Shown here piece by piece: positions 8,801-20,412 of a stretch of DNA of 64,000 bases. Numbering within the stretch: the first letter of the stretch is position 1; every line of letters begins with the position of its first letter. The notes under the pieces are model-generated. The model was given only the letters and a program-made list of their open reading frames with translations, did not search any database and was not told where the DNA came from. Origin of the DNA: Mediannikoviicoccus vaginalis (GTDB lineage: Bacteria > Bacillota > Clostridia > Tissierellales > Peptoniphilaceae); the NCBI RefSeq assembly GCF_928097925.1, contig NZ_CAKMRI010000001.1, positions 620,001 to 684,000 of the forward strand, written 5' to 3'. The position numbers were made by a program, and so were the translations under genes.

Positions 8801-10612
8801 TTATTTATCATTCCAACTATTAACAACTTTGCTCATTTCGCTACTTGCTGGTATTTCTAAATCTATTAGATTATTAGCGTACATCTTCATTGGTTTAGTC
8901 ATATAATTTATAGGCAACTCAGATATTTTTCTTACTACAAAATCTGCACACTCATTTCTTTTAGTGCTTAAATCGATTAAACCTTTAAATACGCCTAACC
9001 TCTTATCTTCAGGCTGTTTAATAAACTCTTCAGAAAGTTGCTCAACTATTAAGTTAAGTTCGACAGAAGAAAGATTATTAATATTTTCCTCAGCGTTTAA
9101 TTTAGCAATGTCATTCCCTGATAAATAAGCTCTAATAACTTGAACAGCATCGTTAGATAATGCTTTTCCGAATGTAATTGAGTCTAACCCTTTATTACGT
9201 GATAAGTAGAAATAAGGTTTGAGATCATGATCTATAAGATTGGGCTCTATTCTAACCCATTGCTCAAACCATTCATCTTTCCATTTTTTATCTATCTTTT
9301 TCTCTTTTTTTAGATTGTTTGCTTTAGATTTAATATTTTGATCTTCATCAGATTCTTTTTCATTCTCAATCTCTTGGTAATAGCTCAAAATCTCATCTAA
9401 TTTGTTCTCTTGTTGTAGCTGAATAAAATCTGTAAATATCGATGGTTTTACATATTGAAGGACCATTACCTTAACTAAAACTTGATCATCAATCTCAATG
9501 TTTTTTAATTCAGCAGTTCTTTTTCTTAATTCAAATTCATTTAAAAATCTTTTAAACTGTCTAGGATTACCATTTAATCCCGAATTTAAAAGTTCTGCTA
9601 TCCTTTTTGCTAATGTAAAATTTTTAACTATAAGTTCATTGTCTTTGCTTTCTTCTGGTAAAGATACCCTTGATAATTTTTCTCTATATTGTTTGATTAA
9701 ATCCATTTTTAATGATGAAAACTCATCTTCATCTACTATATTCTCGCTTAATAATAATGTTATATAAATCTCTGTTTCAGCAACATTCATTCTAGGAATA
9801 CGCACAGGATATTGAATGATTTTTTCTAAATATTCTTTACCAATATCTATTTTTGAACCATTATCCGATATATCTTCCGAGTATTTTTGCTTTATTGCAT
9901 AAGCAATTTGCCTTTCATCTGCTCCATATATAAAAGCTACTTTACCAGAAAACATAAATAGTCTCATCGCCTCAAAAAGCTCTAAAATCGTATCAGTAGA
10001 ACATCTATCAATTTCATCTATATAAATTGCTACACGGGTAATGTCTGTTGTATCAATTAACTCTCCAAACTTTTCTCTGAACATTGATATTTCATTTCTA
10101 ATTTTCTCATCAGATGTCGCTTCAATATAATTATCTTTAACCGTGTTAATAAACTCTTTTATATTCTCAGACTGACCAAGGATTAATTCTGATTTACTTG
10201 CAGAGGGATTGGTACTAAATGTAGACAGTGCAGCAAAAAAACCTTTTGATATGACTGGTATTAAGTTTATATTTAACAAACTTTTCCTCAATCCTTGCAA
10301 GATTTCTTTTGCTGTATTTCCCAACTTTTTCTTTTCTTCTATTGAGTCTAAAAGATAGTTAATAATTGTTGTTTTAATATCATCGTAACCCTCAAACAAC
10401 CATGCGTTGAAATTAACAATCAAAGCCTTATCATCTTCATCTTGCAACCTTTTTTGGCTTATTGACATAATGCTTGATTTTCCACTGCCCCAATCTCCAT
10501 ACACCCCAATACTTGCTGGTAGTAAACTATCTTCTAAAATTATATAATTTACTAGATCTGCTATATATTCAAAATCTATATAGTCAATTTTTGATTCACT
10601 ATCTTTCCACAT
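8801..10612 (-). CDS. qatA: QatA, KAP-family P-loop NTPase of Qat defense
   Basis: 603-residue KAP NTPase. Walker A is in GVYGDWGSGKSS near residue 45 and Walker B in VAIYIDEIDRCS near residue 200; the NPRQFKRFLNEF segment is a KAP-family landmark. A hydrophobic insertion (near residue 115-140) may be membrane-associated, as in many KAP proteins. The frame is open from a TTG at 10630, but GGAGG precedes the ATG at 10612. First gene of qatABCD; no convincing dedicated promoter was found in the 158-base gap after the Xre gene, so it may be co-transcribed with that regulator. Confidence 0.9.
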   Translation of the reverse strand: MWKDSESKIDYIDFEYIADLVNYIILEDSLLPASIGVYGDWGSGKSSIMSISQKRLQDEDDKALIVNFNAWLFEGYDDIKTTIINYLLDSIEEKKKLGNTAKEILQGLRKSLLNINLIPVISKGFFAALSTFSTNPSASKSELILGQSENIKEFINTVKDNYIEATSDEKIRNEISMFREKFGELIDTTDITRVAIYIDEIDRCSTDTILELFEAMRLFMFSGKVAFIYGADERQIAYAIKQKYSEDISDNGSKIDIGKEYLEKIIQYPVRIPRMNVAETEIYITLLLSENIVDEDEFSSLKMDLIKQYREKLSRVSLPEESKDNELIVKNFTLAKRIAELLNSGLNGNPRQFKRFLNEFELRKRTAELKNIEIDDQVLVKVMVLQYVKPSIFTDFIQLQQENKLDEILSYYQEIENEKESDEDQNIKSKANNLKKEKKIDKKWKDEWFEQWVRIEPNLIDHDLKPYFYLSRNKGLDSITFGKALSNDAVQVIRAYLSGNDIAKLNAEENINNLSSVELNLIVEQLSEEFIKQPEDKRLGVFKGLIDLSTKRNECADFVVRKISELPINYMTKPMKMYANNLIDLEIPASSEMSKVVNSWNDK

Positions 10613-10770
10613 TATATTTTTAACCTCCAAACTTTTTTTGATAAAAAGTTATTTAAATTTTACAATTAGTTTGTTCTTCTTCCAGCTTTTTAAAATCAAT
10701 AGATTTTCCAAATACCGTTGATGAAAATAACAAATATAAGTAAGAATCTTATTTACTATTTGCCTCAACT

Positions 10771-10971
10771 CTATTTTTTATATTCAATAATATCCCCAAT
10801 ATCACATTGAAAATACTCACAAATCTTTCCTAATGTTTCCAAACTTACATTTTCATCTCTTCCCATCTTGGCTATTGTCTTGGGAGTTGTTGCTATTGCA
10901 CATTGTAAGTCTGTTTTTTTCATATTTTTATCTATTAATAACTTCCATAATTTGTTATATGAAAATCCCAT
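10771..10971 (-). CDS. Small Xre/Cro-type HTH regulator upstream of qat
   Basis: 66-residue single-domain helix-turn-helix protein (KKTDLQCAIATTPKTIAKMG is the HTH core, then LETLGKICEYFQCDIGDII), similar in design to the 72-residue protein at 47292-47510. ATG at 10971 is chosen because GGAG lies six bases upstream; a TTG at 10983 is the alternative. It has its own promoter and lies directly before qatA on the same strand, so it may control the defense operon; regulators of this size are also common ICE genes, so the link to Qat is inferred from position only. Confidence 0.75.
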   Translation of the reverse strand: MGFSYNKLWKLLIDKNMKKTDLQCAIATTPKTIAKMGRDENVSLETLGKICEYFQCDIGDIIEYKK

Positions 10972-10993
10972 ATCATTCTCCAATACTATATTT

Positions 10994-11054
10994 TACCTTT
11001 CTAAAGGTATAGATTAACTACCTAATTATAGCATATAACACAGATTCCTTTCAA
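10994..11054 (-). promoter_or_regulatory. Promoter and palindrome upstream of the Xre-qat genes
   Basis: Minus strand: TTGAAA (11049-11054), 18-base spacer, TATAAT (11025-11030). Downstream of the start point sits the palindrome tacctttctaaaggta (10994-11009; 7-bp arms around a 2-bp centre), a plausible operator for the Xre protein. Confidence 0.6.
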
Positions 11055-11093
11055 TTATATGATTTACTGCGTTAAATTGAACAAAAAAATAAA

Positions 11094-11111
11094 GGCAGTC
11101 CGAAGACTGCC
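11094..11111 (-). terminator. Rho-independent terminator after the OB-fold gene
   Basis: GGCAGTC-TTCG-GACTGCC, a stable UUCG-loop hairpin, is followed on the minus strand by TTTATTTTTTT. A near copy of this terminator occurs at 47098-47115. Confidence 0.85.
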
Positions 11112-11116
11112 GATAT

Positions 11117-11773
11117 TTATCTTTCTGTGCCTTTGCTATGATTTTTCTTATTAGATTTAGTTTTATCGTTTGTCTTAAAGCTTTTTATTTGCCCTATTAT
11201 GGACTTTTTATCCTTGTCTTGACTCTTTACTTGTTCTTTTGCTTTTAATAGCTTAGAAGACAAAATACGAATATTTTTATGTTCCTTTCCGTTGTTGTCA
11301 ATACTGGTTTTTACTTGTCCGAAGATTTTAACAAAATCTCCTTGTTTTAAGTCCTTTAAATCTTTTGTCTTATCTCCATAGGCTGAACAATTTGTATATA
11401 CCTTATTTCCATCGTCATCTTTTGAAACAATTGAAAAATTACTTACTTTAAACTTTTCTCCATTTGCATTTTCTCTTTCAAGATTTTCTACTTTGCCTGC
11501 TATATTACCGACAAGATTAATAAGATCATCTTTTTCTTCAATATCACTGACATTTTCAACAATCTTACCTTGTTCTTTCATATCATCAATCATATAGTTA
11601 AAGTCATCACTTAGTAGACCTGTTGTGTCATTGTTCATATATAAAACATAGACTTCTTCAAGTGCCTTTTCATCATTAACACCTTTTTCTATGCTCACAA
11701 GTGCTTTTATAAAATCCTTGTAGTTATCATTCATCATTTCTTCTAAGTTTTCTCTAATACCTTTGTATTCCAT
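11117..11773 (-). CDS. ICE protein with C-terminal OB fold (SSB-like)
   Basis: 218 residues. The N-terminal ~90 residues are helical and unassigned; residues ~90-170 resemble a single-stranded-DNA/OB fold (FKVSNFSIVSKDDDGNKVY ... LKQGDFVKIFGQVKT), related to the small SSB at 48314. A basic tail follows, with S-I-I-G-Q-I-K-S-F-K and ending GTER, which is shared in pattern by the SNF2 protein, both MobA/MobL relaxases and PcfB. It lies downstream of the SNF2 gene in the same direction with its own RBS. Probably acts on single-stranded DNA during transfer or replication; function is inferred. Confidence 0.7.
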   Translation of the reverse strand: MEYKGIRENLEEMMNDNYKDFIKALVSIEKGVNDEKALEEVYVLYMNNDTTGLLSDDFNYMIDDMKEQGKIVENVSDIEEKDDLINLVGNIAGKVENLERENANGEKFKVSNFSIVSKDDDGNKVYTNCSAYGDKTKDLKDLKQGDFVKIFGQVKTSIDNNGKEHKNIRILSSKLLKAKEQVKSQDKDKKSIIGQIKSFKTNDKTKSNKKNHSKGTER

Positions 11774-11816
11774 AATTTCCTCCTTGTATTAAATAAGGAG
11801 AGCCTTTCGCCCTCCT

Positions 11817-14800
11817 CTATCTTTCTTGTCCTTTTTCGTTTTTTTCTTGATTTTTATCTTTTTCTTCTTCAGATTTGAATTTTGATATTTGTCCCAATAT
11901 TGATGGTTTATCTTCACTTGCGTGTAGATTATCCTCTACATCATAGGTTGATTCAAAGTAATCACTATCTTTAAAATCATTGTCATACCTATCTGGTATT
12001 CCATCATTGTCAAGATCTTTTGCTAGCGGATCATAGAAGTTTCCATCATCATCTATTTCTAATCCTAAAGCTTGTTTTAAATCTTCTTCATCTACTGATA
12101 CCAGATCATCAAAACTTGACATCTTTATGGCTTCAGTCATATCTTTAAGAGCTTGTGAATTAGATATATCTTCCTCTACAAAAGATTCTGTTCTAATAGC
12201 TACATTATCTACATACTGAGTCCATGTTTTTTCTTCCAAATTTACTTCATATTGAATAGAATGCTTACCATCAGGTGTTTCTGTATAGGCAAGTCCTATA
12301 TGACTTAAATCAGGGTATAGTTTGTCAAAGTCTTCATAGTTATTAGATTCTGAAAACTCGTAGTTAGAATAATCAACTATCGCCCTTTTTAAATCTTCTA
12401 ATAGTGGTGATTGATTTTCTAATTCTTCTACTTCTCCCATATCTAAAAGTTTATTAATTTCAGCTAGTCTTAGTGTCTTGTCCCTTAACTCATCTGCTTT
12501 TTCAAATGGTTTAGTTAATTCTACTTTGGCATTTTCTAAAGATTCTTTATAGTTTTCAAGGTTTTGATTTAACCTTTCAAGTCTTGAAGGCATTTTTTCA
12601 ATTGCATTATCAAGTCTTGTTATATTACCATCAGTAGAGTTTGAAAACTCTCCGAAGTATTCTGCTTTTCCTAGGAGTTTAAAAGTGTGAGTATTAGTCA
12701 TAAAGTTATACGAAACTTGTAAATCTAGATTTCTATATTTACCAATAACCTTACTATCATTTATCTTTACCTTTTTTATTTCTTCTAATAGCTTCTCTCC
12801 AGCCTCTTTCTTATCTAAAATCTTATTTCCACCAAGACTTATTGAAGTGAATTTTATGTCTTCTTCTCCTAATTTCTCAATACTTGCAATATCTTCCTTG
12901 ACCGCTTGTATTTCCATCTCAGTTTTTAAAATACTTTGAGGATAAATTTTATTTACCTTATCTTCAAGCTTGTATTTATTAGACTTGTAGTTTGCTTCCA
13001 GCATTTTTAGCTTTGTAACTTCGTTATCTAAATCCATTTTTTCTTTAATTATAGGATTGCCTGTAGCCAAAGCCTTAATTTCTGAATAAGATAGACTTGC
13101 TTCATCAACATCTTCTGCAACACGCACAGGTGTCTTGCTTGTCATAATTTGGGATATAAATTTCTGCTTATTTTCTATTGTCTGCCACAAATAAGCATCA
13201 AAGGTATTCTCTGTTACATATCTAAAGATATTTACCTTATCATTTTCATTGCCTTGACGAACAATTCTACCACTTCTTTGCTCTAGGTCAGACGGTCTCC
13301 AAGGGACGTCTAAATCGTGTAAGGCTATTAGTTTGTTTTGTACATTAGTACCTGCACCCATTTTTTGAGTAGAGCCTAATAATACTCTTACTTCTCCCCT
13401 TCTTACCTTAGAGAACAATTCATCTTTTTGTTTGTCTGTATCTGCTTCGTGGATAAAGGCTATTTCTTCTTTAGGTATTCCCATATTCACTAGCTTATTT
13501 CTAATATCATCATAGATATTAAATTCTCCATCTCCTTTTGGTGTAGACATATCTGAAAATACTAATTGTGTCGATGAATTTTCTTTTGTCTTATCCCAGA
13601 TCGAAAAGATATTTTTTACACATACATTTACCTTTGAATTAGGATCATCGGGTAGTAGTGGATTTATTAATCTTTGGTCAAGGGCAAGTTTTTTACCATC
13701 ATTTGTAATCTTTAACATATTATCTTCTGTTGGTTCTACTTGGTTATTTCTAACTGCGTCAGCTCTTTCTGAAATAGCTTCTAATATTTCTTTTTGTTCT
13801 TCAGTAGGTTTTGTTTTAATAACTTCAAAATTTGCTTCAGGAACTGGCAAATTTAACATATCTGAAGTCTTTATATCTGCTACTTCTTTAAACATAGACA
13901 TCAACTCTGGCAAGTTATAAAACTTCGAAAATCTTGTCTTTTGCCTATATCCAGTGCCTTCTGGAGATAATTCAAAGGTGTTTTCTGTTTCTCCAAAAGT
14001 AGAAGCCCAAGCGTCAAAATGTTCTAATCCTCTTGCCTTTAAATCGTCATATTGAAGATATCTTTGCATTGTATAAAGCTCTGTCATTGAATTTGATATC
14101 GGTGTACCAGTAGCAAATACAACTCCCTTTCCATCTGTCATTTCATCCATATACCTACATTTCATATACATATCTGAAGACTTAAAGGCTTCACTTTGAC
14201 CGATACCCGCAACATTTCTCATTTTAGTATGCAAGAATAAGTTTTTGTAATTATGAGCTTCGTCTATAAATAACTTATCTACTCCTAGTTCTTCAAAGGT
14301 TATTACATCATCTTTTTTAAAGTCATCATTTAGTTTTTCAAGTCTTACCAAGAGTTTCTTCTTTGTCTTTTCCAGTTGTTTTACTGTGAAATTTTCTCCT
14401 CTATTTCTTTTGTTCTCATCAATAAAGGAAACTATATCATCTATTTGATCTTGTATATGCCTTACCTGGTATTCCTTAGACATTGGTATTTTTTCAAATT
14501 GAGAGTGTCCTATAATAACTGCATCATATTCTCCCGTTGCAATCCTGCCAATAAATCTTTTTCTATTTTTAGGTTGGAAGTCTTTTTTATCGGCCACCAT
14601 AATATTTGCTGACGGATATAATTGCATAAACTCCCTACCAATTTGAGTAGTTAGATGGTTAGGAACTACAAATAATGATTTACTTGCAAGTCCTAACTTT
14701 TTAGATTCCATAGCAGAAGCTACCATTTCAAAAGTTTTTCCTGCTCCTACTACATGGGCAAGTAGTGTATTTCCACCATAAAGAGTCCTAGCTATTGCAT

Positions 14801-17800
14801 TTTTTTGATGTTCTCGAAGTCTAATTTCAGTATTCATTCCATCAAAAGTTAAGTTAGAACCATCAAATTCTCTATTTCTAATTGAATTGAATTTTTCATT
14901 ATAAATCTTCTCTAGCCTATATCTTCTATCAGGATCTTCAAATATCCAATTCTTAAATTCTTCTTTTATCAGTTCTTGCTTTTGACTTGCTAGCATAGTT
15001 TCTTTTTTGTTTAATACAGAAGTCTTAGACCCATCATCATTTATTATTTGGTCAAATACTTTTGTATCTTTTAGATTAAGAGCATTTTCAATCAGCTTAT
15101 AGGCATTTACTCTACTTGTACCATAAGTCATGTTAGCAAGGTCATTAGTTGAGTCGACACTTTTACCCTCAATATTCCATTCACTTGAGTGTGGCGAGAA
15201 CCTAACATTTATATTCCACCTATCATAACCTGGTGTTTTTAAAAGGTTAAAAGTAAAGTCTTCTATATCTTTTTGAGGTATCCAAGTTGCTCCTAACCTT
15301 ACATTTATATCAGAAGCAGTGAGTTCTTCAGGCATAACTTCTTGTAATTTTTCTCTTTGGTATTTGAGTTTTCCTAACTCGTTTAATAATGTGTCTTTCT
15401 TTTCAGAAGGTGCTAAATCTATTACATTTTCAATTTCTCCGATATATGAATTGAGGTAGCCAATTTTTTCTCTGATATTACCACTTAAATATTCATCAGC
15501 CGATACATATGAAAAATGAAATGGATCGTCATTATTAAAGTTTTCAAAGGGCATTCTGTTATTAATTAGGTCTGTGTCCTTAATGTCTAAAAATATTTCG
15601 CCTTCAAGCTCACCAATTAAGGTGTCCCTATCTTTACTTGTGATAGATTCCATATATTCAAAATCTACATATCCTTTTTGTGAAACTGATAAGACTAAAG
15701 CTTCAAGGGAAGTGTCTACATGGTCTACTACTTTTGCCTTTGTTATTGTTCTTTTTGAGAATATATCACTCTTAGCTTTGAAATTATCCTCATCATCAAG
15801 TATTTCTATTGATGAAACCAAAGGAAAGTTCGAGTCTTCCTTTAAGGCTCTAGTGTTTGATAGGGAGTTAATAAAGCCATGTTTCTTTGAAAAGTTATCA
15901 TAGACTTCATTTAACTTTGCTTGTGATTCTTTTATTTCTTCATCAGAAAAATCGTCCTTTTGTTTTTCTATTACATCTTTTAAAGCATTCATTACATCAA
16001 GGTAATCTTTTATCTTTTCTTTGTTTTTATCTGATATATTCTGCTTAATTAAGACTGAGTTTTCTCTTAAGTAGACCTCTTCATCAATAATAGTGTAAGA
16101 AAAGTTTTTAACATCATCTGTTGCTGGAAGACTTAATTCTTCATCTTCCAATAGTTCGACCTCTTCATATTTTGAATTTGAAGATATTTCCTTACTTGCA
16201 AGATCCATTAAATCCTTTAGATTTTCGTCTTCTTTTTCATCACAAGTAATAGTATTTCCAAATCTACCAGATACTTCTTTCATATCCCCTAATACCATTT
16301 GAGGATTATCTACAAAGTATTTATTGTAAGTCAAACCCTTTTTATCAGTTTCTAGGTGTATCCAATCGTCATCTCTTTCTATAACTGAATCTCTCTTTTT
16401 TAAGAAAATAATATCTGAAGTAACTTCTGTACCAGCAAGTCCTTTAAATGTTGTATTAGGAAGCCTCATAGCTCCTAAAAACTCACATCTTGCATTAATA
16501 TATTTTCTAACAGATTCATCTTTTTTATCCATAGTTCCAGATGAAGTTATGAAGGCAATAATTCCTCCATTCCTAACCTTATCTATTGACTTTGCAAAAA
16601 AATAATCGTGAATCAGAAAGTTATTTCTGTTATATTCACGATCGTTAACTTTAAAATCTCCAAAGGGAACATTTCCAATTACTAAATCGAAAAAGTTATT
16701 TGAGAAGTTTGTTTCTTCAAAACCTTTAATTTGAATATTAGCTTCAGGATAAAGTTCTCTTGCTATTCTTCCGCTTAGACTATCTTTTTCTACTCCATAG
16801 ACTTTAGAATTTCGTATTTCACTTGGCATATTACCAATGAAGTTACCAACTCCTGCAGACGGTTCAAGGATATTCCCAGTCTTAAATCCCATATCTGTTA
16901 GAGTCTTATATATTCCATCCATTACCTCTCTAGGTGTATAAAAGGATGTTAAGGTAGACTCTTTAGCATTCAAATACTCTTCATTTGTTAGATTTTCTTT
17001 TAAAATATTCCTTGCTTCAAGCCATTGCCCTCCTTTTTCTTCATCAAAGACATCGGCAAGACCACCCCAACCTAAATAATCAGCAAGATAGGCTTGTTCA
17101 TACTCTCTTGGACTCCTATTTTCATTTTCAAGTCTTTTTAGCATTTTGATAGCTTTTATATTTTTATCTAGCCTTTCTGATGGTGTTAGGTATTCCGAGT
17201 AAATATGATTTTTCAAGTCATAATTTCTAGCAAAACTTAATCTTTCCTTGTTAGGTTCATAGCCTAGATTTTTTAAATCTTCTTTTCCCCTCAATAAGTT
17301 TTCAGCTGAATCTCTTGGGACATTGTACCTATCCATCATTTGGTCAATTTCGGGATTATAGTTATCAATAAAGCTTTCTTGTTCTACTTGTCTTTCAATT
17401 TGTTTTTCATATTCAGATAATTTGTGTATCTCATAATTTCCACTATCTAAAAACTCATCAATCTTTCTACTTTCTTCAAATGTTTCACCCTTATATAAAG
17501 GATATTCTTCCTCATTAATTTCTACCTTAGTTCCAGTTTCAATTAAGTTAATTCCATCAAAGATATTCTCATCTTCTAAAATAAATTCCTTACCAACCTT
17601 TACTGCTAGTTTTTCTGATGTTTGACTTAGATTTTCAAAGATTTCTTCAAGGTATGAATCGTTTCTATATGGAATTACTTCCGAACCCCTAATCATACCT
17701 CCCATATATTCCATATTATCTCTGATAGTGACAGTTTTAAGTCCTCCACTTAGTTCATCAAAATCTGTAATAGTAAAGTCCTTATCTTTATATCTAACCT

Positions 17801-19460
17801 GATCCCCTATCTTAAATTTAGGCTCTATCTTTTCCTTAATTTCTTCTTGTAATGATTTTTCCTCACTTAGTGCAACTTGTTCTTCTAAATATGAAAATTC
17901 ACGCTCATTCACTTCTTCACCATCACCAAGGTCAATCCTATAGTGTTCGACAACTTCGCCGTCTACATAGTGGTCAAAATAGAATTTGAAATATCCGATA
18001 TAATCATCAGTCATTTCTCCAAATTCATTTTCTCCAAGAGTTTGATTATGGTCCTTAACATCTATATCTTTTTGTCTTAGGATATCGATTAAATCTTTAG
18101 TTACTATCTGTCCACTATAATCAGGAACTAATTCGTGGTTTTCATTAAATTCTACAATCCAGTAATCTTCTCTATTTTCAGTGTTTTTGCCATCAAAAAA
18201 AGAAGCTTCATCAGCTTCCTTTTCTTGGCTTATTTCATTTTCTAAGCTTCTACGTATTCCTTGATTGCCATTTTCTTCACTGTTGCCATCAAGTTGTTCA
18301 TCTGTCCTTGGTATTCCTCTGGATTCTCTCTTTTCATCTTCTCTGTCAATCCTTGTGCTTTCATCATTTTGACTTTCTCTCTCTTGATAAAGTACACTGC
18401 CTGATTTTGAATTTCCTTCAGATGGTTCAAAAGTGTTTTCTCCTCGTACATTTCCTGAAGCTTCTTCCAGTTCTCCATATCCTCGCTCCCTACTAGGTAA
18501 GACAGTCTTAGAACTGCGTAAGTCGGATTCGGAAATCTCTCCATAAATTCCAGATCCTTCTCCATCATGTCCAAGGTTTTCTCTTCGATCTTCATCGCTA
18601 TTTCCTCTGTCGCTTCCATCTGTGAAAACTCGTCCATCTCTACTTCTTGACCTATCATCTCGTCTATATAAATCATTTTGACCTCCTCTATCTTCATTTA
18701 TATTTTCTATATCTCTATTATAGTCGCCACCGGCCCTTTCTGTCAGCAGCCTAGCACGATCCATTTCCTTAGATTTTTCTATTGTTTTATCTATAATATC
18801 TTCGCTAACCCTTGATATTACAAGACCTATCTGTTCTAAAGAAATTGTATTAATCCTCAAAAAATTATTTTTTAAATTTTCCATATCCATAGGATAGACT
18901 ATATTAAACCTATTAGCTACCGCATAGGATATTGAGTCCCTCATAAACTTTTCAAAACTCAGTCTATCCTCTATATCTATTCTCAAATCAGCAAGAGCTA
19001 AGTTAATATATTCATCTCCATAAATTCGGCTCAAAGAAAATATATTTTCATTAAGTGAATCACTGGCTTCAAATGAAGAATCTCTTATTATTTCTTTTAA
19101 AGCCTCGTTATGGTTTTCGTGGTCAAATTGCCATAAGCTAACCTCATTAATATTCCTATCCATTGATGTGGTCTGTCTAATATCAAAAATGTATGAAATT
19201 CTTTGATTTACATCACTTCCAACTAAAATTGGAATACCCTTTTGACCTCTCATAACAACTCTGCCAAAATATTTTTTCCACATGTCAAAAGTCGCACAAG
19301 CTCTAGCTTCAGGTTCTTTGTTGTATATACTTAATTGGCTAGAAAAATCATATTTCTGATTATTGCCTATAACTTTTAAGAGCTTTAAATATTCTTTTTC
19401 ATCTTGCAAAACTTCATACTTTATTGCTTCTTGTATATTCTTAAAATCATTTACTTGCAT
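11817..19460 (-). CDS. Giant ArdC-N / N6-methylase / SNF2 helicase ICE protein
   Basis: 2547 residues, a conserved multidomain protein of Tn1549-type ICEs. Order seen: N-terminal ArdC/LtrC-like ssDNA-binding segment ([16 protein letters not shown] and GQKGIPIL, residues ~50-80); a long Arg/Glu/Gly-rich disordered region (~240-420); small accessory domains; an adenine methylase core with EPSAGVGNF near residue 863 and IGNVPFGDF near 915; an SNF2 helicase with the Walker A-like [12 protein letters not shown] near 1572, Walker [12 protein letters not shown] near 1733, ATGTPISNS, and the C-terminal lobe [15 protein letters not shown] and RSGRIVRQG near 2065. The last ~30 residues carry [10 protein letters not shown] and end GQER. 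Likely protects or remodels incoming DNA (anti-restriction plus strand processing); this is inference. It overlaps the C5 methyltransferase gene by 14 bases. Confidence 0.88.
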   Translation of the reverse strand: MQVNDFKNIQEAIKYEVLQDEKEYLKLLKVIGNNQKYDFSSQLSIYNKEPEARACATFDMWKKYFGRVVMRGQKGIPILVGSDVNQRISYIFDIRQTTSMDRNINEVSLWQFDHENHNEALKEIIRDSSFEASDSLNENIFSLSRIYGDEYINLALADLRIDIEDRLSFEKFMRDSISYAVANRFNIVYPMDMENLKNNFLRINTISLEQIGLVISRVSEDIIDKTIEKSKEMDRARLLTERAGGDYNRDIENINEDRGGQNDLYRRDDRSRSRDGRVFTDGSDRGNSDEDRRENLGHDGEGSGIYGEISESDLRSSKTVLPSRERGYGELEEASGNVRGENTFEPSEGNSKSGSVLYQERESQNDESTRIDREDEKRESRGIPRTDEQLDGNSEENGNQGIRRSLENEISQEKEADEASFFDGKNTENREDYWIVEFNENHELVPDYSGQIVTKDLIDILRQKDIDVKDHNQTLGENEFGEMTDDYIGYFKFYFDHYVDGEVVEHYRIDLGDGEEVNEREFSYLEEQVALSEEKSLQEEIKEKIEPKFKIGDQVRYKDKDFTITDFDELSGGLKTVTIRDNMEYMGGMIRGSEVIPYRNDSYLEEIFENLSQTSEKLAVKVGKEFILEDENIFDGINLIETGTKVEINEEEYPLYKGETFEESRKIDEFLDSGNYEIHKLSEYEKQIERQVEQESFIDNYNPEIDQMMDRYNVPRDSAENLLRGKEDLKNLGYEPNKERLSFARNYDLKNHIYSEYLTPSERLDKNIKAIKMLKRLENENRSPREYEQAYLADYLGWGGLADVFDEEKGGQWLEARNILKENLTNEEYLNAKESTLTSFYTPREVMDGIYKTLTDMGFKTGNILEPSAGVGNFIGNMPSEIRNSKVYGVEKDSLSGRIARELYPEANIQIKGFEETNFSNNFFDLVIGNVPFGDFKVNDREYNRNNFLIHDYFFAKSIDKVRNGGIIAFITSSGTMDKKDESVRKYINARCEFLGAMRLPNTTFKGLAGTEVTSDIIFLKKRDSVIERDDDWIHLETDKKGLTYNKYFVDNPQMVLGDMKEVSGRFGNTITCDEKEDENLKDLMDLASKEISSNSKYEEVELLEDEELSLPATDDVKNFSYTIIDEEVYLRENSVLIKQNISDKNKEKIKDYLDVMNALKDVIEKQKDDFSDEEIKESQAKLNEVYDNFSKKHGFINSLSNTRALKEDSNFPLVSSIEILDDEDNFKAKSDIFSKRTITKAKVVDHVDTSLEALVLSVSQKGYVDFEYMESITSKDRDTLIGELEGEIFLDIKDTDLINNRMPFENFNNDDPFHFSYVSADEYLSGNIREKIGYLNSYIGEIENVIDLAPSEKKDTLLNELGKLKYQREKLQEVMPEELTASDINVRLGATWIPQKDIEDFTFNLLKTPGYDRWNINVRFSPHSSEWNIEGKSVDSTNDLANMTYGTSRVNAYKLIENALNLKDTKVFDQIINDDGSKTSVLNKKETMLASQKQELIKEEFKNWIFEDPDRRYRLEKIYNEKFNSIRNREFDGSNLTFDGMNTEIRLREHQKNAIARTLYGGNTLLAHVVGAGKTFEMVASAMESKKLGLASKSLFVVPNHLTTQIGREFMQLYPSANIMVADKKDFQPKNRKRFIGRIATGEYDAVIIGHSQFEKIPMSKEYQVRHIQDQIDDIVSFIDENKRNRGENFTVKQLEKTKKKLLVRLEKLNDDFKKDDVITFEELGVDKLFIDEAHNYKNLFLHTKMRNVAGIGQSEAFKSSDMYMKCRYMDEMTDGKGVVFATGTPISNSMTELYTMQRYLQYDDLKARGLEHFDAWASTFGETENTFELSPEGTGYRQKTRFSKFYNLPELMSMFKEVADIKTSDMLNLPVPEANFEVIKTKPTEEQKEILEAISERADAVRNNQVEPTEDNMLKITNDGKKLALDQRLINPLLPDDPNSKVNVCVKNIFSIWDKTKENSSTQLVFSDMSTPKGDGEFNIYDDIRNKLVNMGIPKEEIAFIHEADTDKQKDELFSKVRRGEVRVLLGSTQKMGAGTNVQNKLIALHDLDVPWRPSDLEQRSGRIVRQGNENDKVNIFRYVTENTFDAYLWQTIENKQKFISQIMTSKTPVRVAEDVDEASLSYSEIKALATGNPIIKEKMDLDNEVTKLKMLEANYKSNKYKLEDKVNKIYPQSILKTEMEIQAVKEDIASIEKLGEEDIKFTSISLGGNKILDKKEAGEKLLEEIKKVKINDSKVIGKYRNLDLQVSYNFMTNTHTFKLLGKAEYFGEFSNSTDGNITRLDNAIEKMPSRLERLNQNLENYKESLENAKVELTKPFEKADELRDKTLRLAEINKLLDMGEVEELENQSPLLEDLKRAIVDYSNYEFSESNNYEDFDKLYPDLSHIGLAYTETPDGKHSIQYEVNLEEKTWTQYVDNVAIRTESFVEEDISNSQALKDMTEAIKMSSFDDLVSVDEEDLKQALGLEIDDDGNFYDPLAKDLDNDGIPDRYDNDFKDSDYFESTYDVEDNLHASEDKPSILGQISKFKSEEEKDKNQEKNEKGQER

Positions 19461-20412
19461 TTTCTACCTCCATTCTATAAATTTCTTTTATAATAGCCAT
19501 TAAAATATCAACCACAATAGAATTACCGGCCTGCTTATATAGCTTGCTTGAAGTACAATTCTTTCTTCTTGGATGTGCTTCTTCTAGTTTATCTATATCA
19601 CTTTCATAAAAACCCATAAGTCTTAGGCATTCTCTTTCTGTTAAATACCTATACTGACCATTTCCAATATCTATTATTCCAGAATTAGGTACTCTCATCT
19701 GTTTTGTAGAAATAGTATAAGAAAAATCTTTAATCACTTTTAGTCGCCCTTTAAAACTATTATCTATGCCTTTATTTAAAAATTTGAGCATATAAGGTTG
19801 GGTCATTGTGTAAAGTTCACTTACATCCTTTTCTAAAAATTCACTTAGTGGTCTTGTTTCTTTTCTCTCCAATTTATTAAAAGAAAAGTTATTTGCTCCA
19901 AGACATGAAACAACAAATATCCTTTCTCTTTTTTGAGGTATCCTAAAGTCCATTGCATTTAAGATTTCATATTTGCTTTCATATCCAAGATCTTCTAGCT
20001 CTTTTAGATAAATAAAAAAGGAGTCCCTCATATTTCTATCAAGGACTCCCTTTACATTTTCCCAAATTATCCATTTAGGTTTATCTTTCATTTCTTTAAT
20101 TATTCTAATTGTTTCAAATAGTAGGCTTGATCTAGTTCCTGAATTTTTAACTCCTCCTTGCTTTTTTCCAATTCTTGAAAAGTCTTGGCAAGGACTTCCA
20201 TGCATAATTAAGTCTATCTTTTCATTAGGAGCTTTATATCCTACTACTGATTTTGGCTTATAATCTTCTCCATAAATTGCGTTGTATGATTTAACGCAAG
20301 CCTTATCTATTTCTACATAATCAACTACTTCATAAGGTATCTTCAAATTAATAAAAGCCTTTCTAATAGCACCTATGCCACCGAAAAGCTCTAATATTTT
20401 TACCTTATTCAT
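19447..20412 (-). CDS. DNA (cytosine-5) methyltransferase
   Basis: 321-residue C5 methyltransferase with [11 protein letters not shown] (motif I, SAM binding), the catalytic [12 protein letters not shown] (motif IV, Cys in PCQ), WENVKGV (motif VI, ENV) and PQKRERIF (motif VIII, QxRxR), and GNSIVVDIL (motif X). No cognate restriction endonuclease lies next to it, so it is an orphan enzyme. It overlaps topB by 8 bases upstream and the SNF2 gene by 14 bases downstream: part of the ICE operon. Likely masks ICE DNA from recipient restriction; target sequence unknown. Confidence 0.92.
   Translation of the reverse strand: MNKVKILELFGGIGAIRKAFINLKIPYEVVDYVEIDKACVKSYNAIYGEDYKPKSVVGYKAPNEKIDLIMHGSPCQDFSRIGKKQGGVKNSGTRSSLLFETIRIIKEMKDKPKWIIWENVKGVLDRNMRDSFFIYLKELEDLGYESKYEILNAMDFRIPQKRERIFVVSCLGANNFSFNKLERKETRPLSEFLEKDVSELYTMTQPYMLKFLNKGIDNSFKGRLKVIKDFSYTISTKQMRVPNSGIIDIGNGQYRYLTERECLRLMGFYESDIDKLEEAHPRRKNCTSSKLYKQAGNSIVVDILMAIIKEIYRMEVENASK

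Noticed and set aside
18242-18697. 151-codon open frame on the minus strand inside the SNF2 gene
   Set aside because: It lies in the Arg/Glu/Gly-rich disordered part in another frame; low-complexity DNA keeps it open, and there is no RBS.
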